DNA from: Paragonimus westermani
Taxonomy: Eukaryota > Platyhelminthes > Trematoda > Plagiorchiida > Troglotrematidae
Reading direction: 5' to 3'
Assembly: GCA_008508345.1 (NCBI GenBank)
Contig: QNGE01000876.1
Span: 149,210-213,209, forward strand
Length of the DNA: 64,000 bases
Program-made: the position numbers and the translations under genes
The notes under the pieces: model-generated
Told to the model about the DNA's origin: nothing
Database searches by the model: none
What the model saw: only the letters and a program-made list of their open reading frames with translations
In this document: positions 10,886-22,118 of the stretch, piece by piece
Numbering within the stretch: position 1 is the first letter of the stretch
Layout of the letters: every line of letters starts with the position of its first letter

Positions 10886-13800
10886 TATGTATGAGCACCA
10901 TTCAACTAACAGAAGGCGTACATTTTGTCACAGTTACTCGACGGAATTAAGTCTATTCAATCAATGAGTCAGTGAAAACCAGACGTGCTAGATGCTTACC
11001 TGTCGCCGTATGGCCTTCGTCGCTCAATGCAGTGACTAAACAGCCGTTATCCGGCGACCGCCTATCTTTAACCCGTTTTTGTCACCCACAGCTTCAAACC
11101 TGAGGCTGCAACATTTTTGGTATTTATACACATAATCGAGGAGACCATCATTGACCTTCAACTTGGGGTTCACCCTGTTGCACATATTTCCGCCTAATTT
11201 AAAATTAAATCAACTTTTCAGGGCCAAACATGTCTGGGGAATACTGAGGAATATTGGCACCTGTATATCCACATCCCGCCCGGACATACCGAATTGTTGG
11301 TTCTAGCCCACAATATTTGGTTACTTTGTTCTGGATGTGCTGTATACATTGTATTGTATACATTCATTTTAAGCAGTCGTACTGAATAGCGGATTCCACA
11401 CAACAGGGATGCACTATTATGGCTACTGGCTAACAAACAATTACAGTGGGCTGAAGTGTGCGCAGAAAAGGCTGAATTACAGCCGAAAAGCCTGCAACAC
11501 ATCTAAGTGAGACAGCCCTATCAGTAATCCATCTTGGACTCGTGTTTAATGCCACACTTGCTCTGGAACGTTTGAAACATGAAAATTCGGGAAGGTTTGC
11601 TAAAAATTTGACTTACAAACGAAATGGTTGATTTGGGTGATGTAAAGACGAAAAGTGTAAGTGAGTTGCTGAAACCGGTAGAATGCAGTAGTTGCTTAAA
11701 TGGGTAACAAAAATTTGCATACGCATTACTCTTGGAACGAGGCTAAGCGATTGTAAAAATCCTTCTTCACAGCCCAGGAAACTGTTGGACGTATACCGAA
11801 GGAGAAATTTCAGCTAAAAGAAAACGGGGTTGTGGACAACCAAATGAGAGCTTCATGCAAGGAAGTGTCTGCTGTTTCTGCAAGAAGGTTTCTAGTTCAC
11901 GCACATTAATACGTTCCAGCATGGTGTAAGTTATTGTGGCTTGTCGTAGAAGTGCTGATAAGCTAACCCAGTTGTAGCACCTCATCTCAAATTATTGTTT
12001 TGCGGAAACAAGGGAATAGGTGTGGAATAAACACTGTGGCAGAAGCAATCTGGTGTGACTTTCCATAGTTGTTCTGAGCGCCATGCTGTTCGCAGTCGGC
12101 TAGCCACAGGCGAGTTTTGCTCCATTAATAGTGTGAAAGAACTCATTCAAAAGAATAAGACCGAGAGTCTTTCCACAGATCTTGTCGCTGGGATTATATT
12201 TTTTAATGAACAATTAGCCAGAGCAAAGGTCTAGTTCACGGTTGGGTTGGAGTTGTAATCGAATTGATTTTGCTAATGACAATACATTGTCAGCTAACGT
12301 GTGCCGAGTGCTAGCCGCAGTAAAGTGGAAACAGAAGCTCGGGAGCTATGGGTACAGTTAAATCATATGTGGTACTGTTATATGCGGCAATGAATAAACC
12401 ATTTGGTTAGATGAAGTGATACGGTGTCTCACTAATCACGCAAAGCATTCGTACTTCTCTGAATCGTAGAGGGTTCTTTTGAGCAACACTTACTGAACCG
12501 ATGGTTTTGGACTAGCCACTGTGCTCGCGACCGTTTTTGTTGTGTCCTTCCGATTGGTGACGTCAAGGTTACTGCGCATCATCTTCAGCAAACAGCATTC
12601 CTGGAAGTCTGGATTGTCACAGCTCCTAGCGCTAACCTTATGAACTTGCATCATCAAAACTGCGTACCGCCGGCATTGAATGGACAGAAAAGGGTCTTAC
12701 GTATGACAGCTAGCTGCAGTCAGACCGAGTACTGTGGTTGCGATTCATATACAGGTCGGCTGAACATAAGAATGAGAGACATAACAGTTCCTGATGTCCT
12801 AACATCAAATGTGCCGGAGGAATAAGACAGATGCAAGTGTTCCGAAACTCAAATGGATTGTTTAGAAGTTTACAGCTGTAGATTAACGGAAAACGTGTGC
12901 TAATGAACCGTTGTGAAAAATCGGTTTCAGTGGTAAGAAGTGACAGGCTAAAATCAACGACACCATACCAATCAAAGGAACAAAGTAGGCCGCAGTATAC
13001 AAGACGATTAATCGGAATTCCGATCAACAAACAGGGGTGTACGATGGGAGAACTCAGTGGCAAAAATTTCACTTTTATACGCGATCTCCCACATCATCCG
13101 GTTGTTGCATATTACGTAGTGTGGTGGCCGGGTAACTGAACACAAGTGAGAGATTTTCGAACTACCGATGTGACCTTAAGAATAAGTTGATGGGGTACAT
13201 GTCGGGTATTGGTACATTGTTTCAGTTGCTATTTCGTGTAGAACCTCAGGTTATGCCACACCTAAGTTATCACATATAGCACATTACTTATCACCAATCA
13301 TCGGGCTTCCTCGGAAGAATTCTCACTGTCTTTGTTGTGTGATGGGGGGTGATATTGAAACCATTGAAGCTGTTTTAGCCAAACACATCCGCATGCCCAC
13401 ATGTATCCAATTGACCTTCGATAGTAAAACGGCATGCAGTGAATAGCTACCTAAAAACATCGCAGATTCACTAACAACTTTACGGCCACAGAACTAGTGG
13501 GCGCTGCTTACACACTGAACAAACAGGTTGTAGTCACCTCTCAAGCAAAGCAGGTTGCACCGATCCGAAGTTTGGCCAAAGGCCGAAGCTGTCAGGCCAT
13601 GATGGAGCTTTGTATAGTTTTATGGCATTAAACGCCCCCTGATGAATTATCAGCATAACCGGAATCCTTGGCAGCTCGCCGTCAATCAAACATAACAGAA
13701 CAAGCTGTGCAGGGTAGGATGAACTACCACCCTCGACTCTGTCGCTCTGGATCTGAGATCTGAAAACGTTGTAGAAGAAATCCGGAACGAAGCTTCATTC

Positions 13801-14044
13801 ACGTCTCAACAGTTGACCTGTCGGTTTACTCCTCGGTTGTTTCGCAATGCAGTCAGATAAGTCATTGTGATTGTGTGAGTAAAACGCTTCCTTAGGCGAA
13901 GAGAAACCTGCACTAGTTTCAAGGGAAGCTTGGTACACTTTGAATTATTTTCAGTCTGTTCGATGCAGGGTGGGATTTAACTGGACACTCACCTATAGAG
14001 TTCAAGGGCAACCATTCCCTGAGCGTGGATTCGTTGTCATAACT
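10886..14044. other. Region upstream of filamin, nothing assigned
   Basis: The promoter and any 5' UTR exon of filamin should be here, but I see no clear TATA or initiator context that I can defend. The frame at 12710-13072 (minus, 120 codons) matches no family known to me. A short TGTATACATTGTATTGTATACA repeat-like stretch occurs near 11340-11365. Confidence 0.5.
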
Positions 14045-14150
14045 GTTGGTCTCTACTTTCAGCATTGAAAGGACCTAAGGCAACAGGTCGTCTACAGATG
14101 TGCCCATTGAATTGGAACTGGACGTTTGAAGTGCAGAGCAATAACAGGGT
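14045..14150 (-). pseudogene. Penelope-like element fragment (PLE-3), RT scrap
   Basis: Reading right to left, LLLLCTSNVQFQFNGHI then ALGPFNAE matches the PLE at 56.6-56.8 kb (LLLFCTHNVQFQFSGEI .. MGSPLGPLLAD), the segment before and within reverse-transcriptase motif B. The catalytic part of motif B is deleted or altered. About 35 codons survive. I found no convincing flanking PLE sequence. Confidence 0.65.
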
Positions 14151-14456
14151 CCGGGACAGTGCATTCCGACAGCTGGTGTGATGACCTGAACCAAGTGCCG
14201 CGTCGCATAAGGGTTCCTCGGGCATTCGTATGCACATACGTCAGTTTTGTGCTCACTAGCAAACAGAATGCACGACTGCCTCGACACCATCTGCCGGCCC
14301 ACCAAGATCATTCACATGCTGTATTGAGCTTACAGGCCAAGCGTTTCAGTGACGGCAGTCAACTTAATTTGGAAAAAATGAACTTACGTATAGTCAACTC
14401 GTTTCGATTAGGTCAGCCTACGCTTTCAGGGATCACGTTAAGTTAACGGCGTGCAT

Positions 14457-14625
14457 GGTGCTAGTGGGACCTAACTAAGTCGAAACAGCTGTCCACCGCT
14501 TCGTCTTAGTTAAGTCCAATTAGCACCACTCACACCGGTGAGTCGATCTCACCACCTCTGAATAAGCGGTAAATCGAAGCTGAAGCACTTATCCATTAGA
14601 CCACAGGATCGCGTCCATCGGAGTT
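14457..14625 (-). mobile_element. tRNA-headed short repeat with hairpin tail, family C
   Basis: On the minus strand, TGGTCTAATGGATAAG (A box, 14603-14593 core) is followed about 45 nt later by GATCGACTCA (B-box-like, 14550-14541). Beyond the head lies an inverted repeat, 14457-14479 against 14505-14527, 23 nt arms with about 19 matches, containing CTTAGTTAAGTCC-like arms. The A box resembles tRNA-Arg-type heads. Short related strings (TTAGTTAGGTCC near 23980; AACCTAACTAGTGCG near 61605) suggest dispersed relatives. Confidence 0.55.
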
Positions 14626-15580
14626 GCAAGAAGACGTGAATTACTTTCATCAGCTCTTACGCTTCCCTTCGCCCAGGCTGAAATCGATCAGCTGTACAGA
14701 TAAAACCCAAAATCGCGCTTATTTTGAAGCAAGAGGGAACAAATGATATAGGACTAAAAACCATCAAGGTAGTTTTAACCCAACGTTAAACCGTTTTTGA
14801 ACACCCCCCGTAAACTAGAAGGTAAGTTTCTCGTTACACCGAAACATCGCAGGCTTCAGAAACTCTGATCAGACGCCCACTTTGCAGCAAGTGTTTCCTC
14901 CTGGATGAAGCTAGGTTTAGTCCGTAAGTCTCAACATAAATGCCCAGCCTTTCTGTTAGTCTTTTAAACCAATTTTATACACGCCATTTATCCGGACACT
15001 AACCATTGTTTCTAGGTGTAAGGCGTAGCTGTCAACGTTATCCTCTTGCCTAATCATGCTTCCAAACAACTTCTCTTGTCTTCACGAAAATGCTGAATGC
15101 ACTTTGGTGAATGTACTGTTCAAAGTTTGCAGCATCAATCCGTCGAAGATTACTGCCACCTTCTACGTCAACCACAACAAGTGATACACGTTGTATCAGT
15201 CATCGTGTGGAAAATGTCTGCATTCAAACGTATTGCAAAATAACACAGTTTGTCAGCGAGTGTCAGAACCTGTTCAATGGTAACCAGTGTTTCTTCCTCT
15301 GCTGGTTTGTCTTTATCATTCTTGGCATCGGAATTTTCCGGATTCTTGGAAACGAACTCACTATGTGGTTAGAGAAACTTACTCCCAGAGCGTCTATTGG
15401 GCGTAGATACCTGTTTAGATAGGCCACCGTGAATTCAGTCAAAAATCGCTTACTTTTCTTTCAAGGGACTTCGGGAGTGGTATGGTGATGGTTAACTAAT
15501 AAGCCACATTTATTTCAGCTTGCGTCTCATCTTCTAGAGACAAAGACGAACCAGTTGTAATATTCACAACTATACCATCG
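14626..15580. other. Intergenic, nothing recognised
   Basis: A plus-strand frame at 15111-15422 has a hydrophobic stretch (CFFLCWFVFIILGIGIFRIL) that could be a membrane helix, but there is no homologue I recognise and no exon context. Confidence 0.4.
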
Positions 15581-15611
15581 TTTCAGATGAGACCCAACTA
15601 TGAAAAGTCAG

Positions 15612-15691
15612 GGCTTCGGTTGGATTCGAACCAGCGACAGACACAGCATGCCTCAACGCGGCAAGCGCTCTACCAGCTGAGCTACGAAACC
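15612..15691 (-). mobile_element. tRNA-like head of family A repeat, minus arm
   Basis: Mirror image of the plus arm, identical across the A box, middle and B box. Both promoter boxes are intact, so convergent-outward transcription of the palindrome is possible: each head would transcribe away from the centre. Confidence 0.75.
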
Positions 15692-15750
15692 ACAACGGAG
15701 GCTCGGAACTTTCACATTTGGACTGTGTGAAATTCCCGAGCTCCCTTTGT

Positions 15751-15830
15751 GGTTTCGTAGCTCAGCTGGTAGAGCGCTTGCCGCGTTGAGGCATGCTGTG
15801 TCTGTCGCTGGTTCGAATCCAACCGAAGCC
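15751..15830 (+). mobile_element. tRNA-like head of family A repeat, plus arm
   Basis: The 5' GGTTTCG pairs with the 3' CGAAGCC (one G-U). The D arm GCTC..GAGC is intact with A box TAGCTCAGCTGG at 15758-15769; B box GTTCGAATCC at 15811-15820 is a perfect match. The anticodon-like stem is imperfect, base 33 of the loop is C rather than T, and about 12 nt fill the variable region, so it is not a canonical tRNA. Internal Pol III promoter boxes are intact and could still drive transcription. I take it as a tRNA-derived SINE-like repeat because diverged copies occur elsewhere. Confidence 0.75.
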
Positions 15831-15861
15831 CTGACTTTACACAGTTGGGTCTCATCTGAAA

Positions 15862-17637
15862 TCATAAATCTTCCACTCTACTTATTGGTTATACCATCGT
15901 TTTTGGTGTTGATGCAAATTACAACGTTAAAGGTTGGAAAGATCTACAATTTTTCTAACTTTTATGTACGGTTATGCCTTTCACTCCAACCTACATGTAT
16001 GTCTCCACCAAAGAACTCTCAATCACCACTCAGAATTTAAAAATCCATCGGCGGACTCAGGATTCGAAGCAGTCATCCTTAACAATCAACAGGTTTGACG
16101 TATTAGTCTGATGGAATCAACTCTTGTTCACGTAAAACACCGCTAGGTTATTATGCCATATCACATGTGGAAATTATTGGTGTAACCAAAACAGCATAGT
16201 GCCCTGTATGAAATGGCGAACGCTCTCACATACGCTAACCTTGATGGACAGAAATGTGTCCCTTCTGCCAGCCGAATAAAATTTAATTGAGTGTCCTGTG
16301 TCCCTCATTGACATTTGGGAGATTATCACTTGGCAAATATGATTTACTTATGAAAACCCATTTGTTACGGCAAAAATCACTTATTGTGTGAAGGCTGTCT
16401 GCCGGCGCTGTACTATCCCGGTAATCGTTTTAGCCAACCTCTTCAGTAAAAGAAACATTCGCCTCTGATCTTGTTGTTGTTAGAGTTTGCAAATGAATTC
16501 TGGCCACGCTGTTATGAAGCAATCGTGATTATCACTGAGCCACTGACCTCCCATTCAACATGTCTGAATCATATTGTCAAAGCTTTTCATTTTAATCACT
16601 ACTGAGTAAAGCATACTTCTATCGATCCTCTAAAAAACATATTGGTACGCTCCTGCTTTACCGCACTCATAATTCCATGCTCACCGATTCCCAGCCAACA
16701 GCCCCGATTACTGGCGAACCGTCTGGAATATTTCTTCCTCGCTACCGATCGTTTACCACGCAACGGTGTTGTGCAACGTTAAACAGCACTCCCAACTTAA
16801 ATAAATGGGAAATTCCACACGAAGATGTTTAAGTATACATCCAGTCGTAACAGAAAATTTCTCTGGTCAGTGTACGGAATTCCGTTCATAAAATGGGAGC
16901 CACCAGTTCTTTACAACAGGCGATCGTGCGGTCGTACAGACTTATATTGTACGTGACTGATGGAACGTCAACTGAAACCATACACTAGTAAGCGGATGAT
17001 AAGGTAAACATAATCCGTAGGGTGATTAGTGGATCAAACAACTGGTGAATTTGTTAGAAGAGAGCGCACATAGTGAGTAAGGTGTGGAACGAGTTTGGAA
17101 ACTCAGAATGTACTTTCTATGGGAAGAGTTCTTACAAATTCCGACTTGTTCAGAAGGGATTGCATACAGTAAGCAAGAATGTACCATCGCCTGTTGGTCA
17201 ACATTCAACGGAACGGCGGGAAGTTTATAAAGACGAAAACAACAGCAGAACAGTAGGAGTAAGGCGAAGGACCTCAAGGTGAAACATGTAAAAAATTGGA
17301 CAGATGTTGAGAAAACGGGTGCATTTCTTTCTGTCGATCTACTCAGTCTTATCTGGAACATGGCTGGCAGCATTATCATATATGAAACAATATTAACTTA
17401 TTTGTAATCTTTTAGCACTTGTTCATCTAGTCACTGGGAGGGTGTGCAGAAAGTGAAGACTTTGATTAAGAAAAGTAAGGTTTCATCACCCAAATAACTC
17501 ATAGAGACAACGGATCAATCAATCGGTTCTTGTAACTGTTGCGCGGGTGCAGATAAAAGGTCAGGTCAAGATTTAGTTTTAATGTGGTTTCATTTCCACT
17601 TAGAGCGCATATGCGCGTACATCCAAACGGACCCAAG
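15862..17637. other. Intergenic; one isolated B-box-like remnant
   Basis: GATTCGAAGC at 16061-16070 is a reversed B-box-like string in a tRNA-like context, probably another worn short repeat. Otherwise nothing is recognised. Confidence 0.35.
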
Positions 17638-17890
17638 TTACTGATGAGTTATCGGGGATTGGGTTTATTTTCGAGTTGAACGTCACTTACATTTGATCGC
17701 AGACTTCGCAGTCAGACAGACTTCCCAGCCAACCTCTTTCGAAAGAAGCACAAGACTCGAGTTTCGTTACTATTAGAGCTCGTCAGTAGTGCACATTCCT
17801 GCCACGACCGGGATTTGAACTTCGGCCACGCCATGACGATCAGGCAACCGTGTTAACCACTGCGCCATTGACCTCACATTAGGCACGACC
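17638..17890 (-). mobile_element. tRNA-headed short repeat, family B, copy 2 (best preserved)
   Basis: Reads on the minus strand from the head at about 17885 to a tail at 17638 (TTACTGATGAG..). A box TGGCGCAGTGG is at 17867-17857 and B box GTTCAAATCC at 17820-17811, both perfect, 36 nt apart. The body carries AGAGCTCGTCAGTAGTG, then GACTCGAGTTT, then the TTTGATCGCAG block shared with copies at 3.8 and 22.0 kb. Confidence 0.8.
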
Positions 17891-18200
17891 GAATTATCAA
17901 ATCTGAACGCTCAACCACTCTCGCTTGTGAGCAATGATCAGATTGCCCGACCGTCTCGAGAGGAGACACAGTAACTGTCCTGTTAACTCCAATCGATCAC
18001 CCCGCAATTAGGACTACCGAGACATGTCGAGATCACTGATCTCATTGAACCTGACCACCGTTCACAAGCTAAAGTGGTTGAGCGTTCAGATAAGATGATT
18101 CGGTCGTGCCTACTGTGAGGTTAATGGCGCAGTGGTCAACACGGTTACCTCGTGATGGAATGGCCGGATTTCAAATCCTGGCAGTGGCAATGACCCAATT
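17805..18200. repeat. Inverted pair of family B heads
   Basis: Arms 17805-17950 and about 18050-18200 are reverse complements with scattered differences and small gaps; about 100 nt between them is unpaired. The heads face each other across the loop, as in the family A palindrome. Confidence 0.75.
18050..18200 (+). mobile_element. Family B head in mirrored orientation
   Basis: A box TGGCGCAGTGG at 18125-18135, B box at about 18170-18179 with one change. It is the inverted partner of the head at 17805-17885. The similarity also covers about 65 nt on the upstream side (GTGGTTGAGCGTTCAGAT and TTCGGTCGTGCCTA on this strand). The body of family B is absent after the head, so only head plus upstream flank are mirrored. 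Confidence 0.75.
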
Positions 18201-21200
18201 TACGCTGTTCGCATCTGTTACACCTGGTCAGTAATCACCATCAGCGGTTCTCAAACAACTTCAATCTAGCTTCTCAACTGCAGCGACACCGTCCTCTTTG
18301 GGTTTGGTAAACGTATCTTAATTGAGTCACGTAAACACCAAGATCAAAACAGACGCCACTAATCTCAATATTTAACACAATCCAACGTAAACCTGGATAT
18401 ACGTTTAGGAGCCGAGACGATGAGTGAACTTTATGCAATCACTAATCTTCACGCTTGACGTCATTAAGCAAAATCTTCAGTTCTGATGTTCACATACCTG
18501 AAGCTTCCCTCTGTCACCCTATCCTCTTCAGCTCCCCTTTATCATCTTCCTGTTCTTAAAATGCCACTTTAGAAAATCCTGATCGGTACTTTGGTTTGAC
18601 TCTGAGTAGTACAGTTTGTCAGACTGGCGCAGAGGTTATCCTTCAATCTACTTGAGTCAAACCAGCGTTGGACAATTGAAAGTTCACAGATAAAGTCCAA
18701 ACCAACAATATCATTAGTGTGAATCGTAGAGACGGACACTAGACTTCACCGTACGCCGTTAGGTTTGGTTTCAAATGAGTTTTCCTTGTCATACTGTAGC
18801 GAGAAGGCTTTCAATAAAGCGTAATCTTTATTATCCAGCTCGCTGGTTGCCACACCACGTGCACACTTGTTTTACAAACCACAATTCCAGTCCATAACAC
18901 ACACCAGGTTTCCACCCACACATCGTGTGCACTTCTGCCCGGTTTTGTGTGTGACTGACATCTTCAATCAGGGCTTTTTCGTCTATCATTCCTCGTCCGT
19001 TGCAAGCGTTTTCCGCACTCTACCTGCTAAACAATGTGACCTTACTTCACGACCAATTCGAGATAGTTCACCTACTGTTGGAATAGTGGTGCCTCCGATT
19101 TAGTCACCAGTTCCACTATCCATCCCACCGAGATATGCTGACTACGTTTACATATCACAACATAATGGCAACAAGTTTTTACTACTCAAGTGCAGATTAA
19201 AGTAAACTGGAGATTTACATTTGGTCGAACACGTTGCAAGAATATTGCAGCCGTCAGAAAAAAGTTCCCATACTGAAACGGAGTGTAACAAGCTGTGTAA
19301 ACAGCCTGGGACTTAAACTTGTGAGATCTGCATATGTTCTGGAGTTCGCGCTACTGTTAGAGGTTTCACTTGTAATAAGGTATGGCTGACTGAAATATGC
19401 TTAGCTGATTAAATAATTAACAGATTGGTCTTAGACGCCTAGCTAAGGCGGAACAGACTTGTACGGGGCAACTTTCTTTGTTTGGCTGGCGGCCACCAGA
19501 ATTGGAAGATATATTGGGCGCTGTTATGACTCGCTCCATAACCCTTGATAAATACCGATAATTCTGTCTAGTTTCCAAGTGCTTCACGATACAATGCGAT
19601 CAAAGATGATAACTGGAGTGCTGCTGACGAACAGGTAGCTAAGCAACAATGCCATCAGTATGATGGGGATCTGAAAACATCGTGCATAAAAATGTCTCTT
19701 TCCAAGCTGTTGGGTACTACAGAGTGTGATCAGGTTTCAGGCGCATCAGTTACAGATCCGACAGTGCTCGTAACCTTGCCCTTTAGAAACCCAGCGAATC
19801 CATGCGATCACAAAGACAGTCGAACTTGTGGAGCACCTACGTGTTCGCACAAGCCGGCTGTACTTGGATGAAAAGTTGTCGCCTTGAACTATCAGCAGAT
19901 GCGAGGTGGATGATTTCTCAGTATCTCAGTATATGGAGTCGCTTACACTGTGATCAAACGAACCCTAATAACTTCTGTTATATGGCTGAATAGTACTCTG
20001 TACATTGAAGTGGTCCAAATTAGCTTGTACAGTCGGAAAACTGAATAGTTCACCCTAGCATTCTCACAAATGTCATTTGCCACTTAAGTTTAAAAAGCGA
20101 ATAAGGACGCATCAATCTACTTTCTACATTTCCATTTATTTCCAGAAAACTACGCAAGTGGCACAAGCTGCAGCAGGCGCCAAAAACCAGTTTCCCTATT
20201 CACTGTAGATGAGAGACTATTCAGTCCACGTAAAAGGTCTGAGGCAGGGGGGGTCGGTGAATTAGACATGTACATTCAGTCCGTTAGGGGTGAAAGGTGT
20301 AGACGACATCGTCCAGAAGTATATATTTAAAAGGAAACAATGCCATGCTTATCAAAACACTCCGTTTTCAATAGCTTTTCACAAAGTGAACTGTGAACTC
20401 TCTCTCAGTTGCTCTGTTCGGGTTATTCCTAACCCGTTTTGTCATTCGGTTTTGGGTTAATACTGTATACTTACTTGACTCTTTACCATATCGAACGAAA
20501 TTCAGGGTGGTTAGACAGCTGGAAGTATACCTAGGTAATCCATACCAGTTTGTTTCGTTTGGGTCGAAATTTAATTGAGTACACATTATCACAATCTAAG
20601 TACCCATACACCGATGGACGAATCACGGGACACGAAATGGGAGTTGCTCAAGTGATCTTCAGTGCATCATGGTAGCGCGGGTATTTTACGAATTCACTGA
20701 TGCGTATAGCTATGTCATGGAAATGCCAAATTGACTAATCATCAGAAAGGTCCTTTCAAACTTCTGAAAAAACAGCAACTACATATTTTTCTCGGTTTTA
20801 TACTAATTCAATCGCTCAGAATCTTCTGCCCTCGACCAAGGTTCACCATCTCAAGAAACAGCAGAGCTGAACGCTGCCGCATCTCTAATGTGAGTTGTAG
20901 AAAATGAATTATGGTATGTTGCACAGGTTTGTAGAGTGGTAGATTCAAAATATCATATTTACATTTGAAATGAATTTTGCAGTCCATAATGTACATTACA
21001 TTTGCCGTGTTGCAGTAGGGACGTGTGTTTGAAAGCGGTTGGGGTGACTGTTTCGTCGTGCAACCGTAGGTCTATTCGGGGTTTCTGGTTCGTCGTAGTT
21101 TACTTAGCCTCGGTATAGTTGACTAACAGGTCCGGTAACTGTGTGTCAGGGAGCAGTTATGCATGGAACATGCACGGTTGTGATGAGGAGGCAGGTGGGA

Positions 21201-21633
21201 ATGATTCCGTGTGAAACCAAGAAATGTATGTACTATCGAACCTAACAGAACGTAACCGAGGGAACAGCACAACCTGAGGCAGCTAGTTGGCGTCACATCG
21301 CCGGTGCCCAGGGCTGCTACGAAGACGTTTGAGAATGATGCTTACGGCGAAAGGGTGGGTAGCTTTGAAGACGAATATGATGCACAACTGTTTATCCAAA
21401 ATTACCCGTACATGTACCCTTAAACTCGAACCTTACTATTCGCAAGAGCAGGAATAATGGTAGCCTTACATGAAGTTGCGTTTATCAGCTGCAAGCGAGA
21501 CACGGAAGCACCTATAATCCTGGACCGGAATAGAAATTAGGATGGAACTGACAATTTAACAAAGGTGGTTACAAATCACTATTATAAACAAAGGGTAGTT
21601 TGGGGGAATACTGCATAGCGAACAAGTCTTTTT
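18201..21633. other. Intergenic, nothing recognised
   Basis: No frame here shows a domain I know. The longest are 18867-19103 (plus) and 20368-20592 (minus). A T-rich tract and AG near 20150 look like a splice acceptor, but the following frame closes after about 20 codons. Confidence 0.4.
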
Positions 21634-21945
21634 TCAGTGATTCATCATCAGGCCATATACATCACACTTATATCACAAATTTTACAGGGAATCATTAAGG
21701 GGATAAGCAGGGAACAGGTGGTTAATTAGGCAAATCACTTCAATTTTACACTGCAATCACGTGCGCACTTCAATCCTGTGTCCTGCCAGGCTAAGCCACT
21801 GTTCAAGTGGCCACTTGACTGCAGTGTAAAACTGAACTGACTGGCCTCATTAACCACCTGTTCCCCATTTACCTACTTAATGATTCCCTGTAAACTTTAA
21901 GATATAAATGTGATGCATATAGCTTGATGATGAATCACTGGAAAC
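21634..21945. repeat. 310-bp palindromic element (MITE-like)
   Basis: Left arm about 21634-21765, right arm about 21815-21945. Paired landmarks from the outside in: CAGTGATTCATCATCA with TGATGATGAATCACTG; ACAGGGAATCATTAA with TTAATGATTCCCTGT; GGAACAGGTGGTTAAT with ATTAACCACCTGTTCC; TTTTACACTGCA with TGCAGTGTAAAA. The arms carry several small differences, so the copy is not new. There is no coding capacity. The terminal string TTCATCATCAGGCC recurs at 58463-58476. Confidence 0.85.
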
Positions 21946-21947
21946 GA

Positions 21948-22118
21948 TTACTGATGAATAGTCGGGGATTTGGTTTATTTTCAAGTTGAACATCACTCAC
22001 ATTTGATCGCAGCGTTCACATTCAGATAGACTTTCCAATCAGCCTCCTCCGAAAACAAGCACTAGACTCGAGTTTTGCTCTGAGTAGAGCTCGTCAGTAG
22101 TGTATATCCTTGCTACGA
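21948..22118 (-). mobile_element. tRNA-headed short repeat, family B, copy 3 (headless)
   Basis: Starts two or three bases after the palindrome with TTACTGATGAATAGTCGG and follows copy 2 through AGAGCTCGTCAGTAGTG, then stops before the tRNA-like head. It reads on the minus strand. The abrupt 22118 border could be 5' truncation, as expected for target-primed reverse transcription. Confidence 0.75.

Larger units (their letters stand above)
15581..15861. repeat. Palindrome of two mirrored family A tRNA-like repeats
   Basis: Position x pairs with 31442 minus x from 15581-15716 to 15726-15861 with no insertion or deletion; by eye about 128 of 136 arm positions match, with a 9-nt centre at 15717-15725. 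Most differences lie in the central 30 nt and near the AAGTC block. Each arm contains one complete tRNA-like head (separate entries), heads facing the centre. The arm ends at 15581 and 15861 mark the sharp loss of symmetry, after GGTCTCATCTGAAA. Confidence 0.9.

Noticed and set aside
15751..15830. A functional tRNA gene
   Set aside because: The acceptor, D and T arms fold, but the anticodon arm is irregular, base 33 is C and the variable region is too long; diverged copies elsewhere fit a repeat.
15653..16040. Frames giving SSAGRALAALRHAVSVAGSNP and its mirror as proteins
   Set aside because: These are translations of tRNA-like repeats, a common false protein.
21634..21960. Hammerhead ribozyme core, from CTGATGA and GAAAC strings in and beside the palindrome arms
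   Set aside because: PLE-linked hammerheads exist, but no stem II can be drawn between the strings and the required order is not met.
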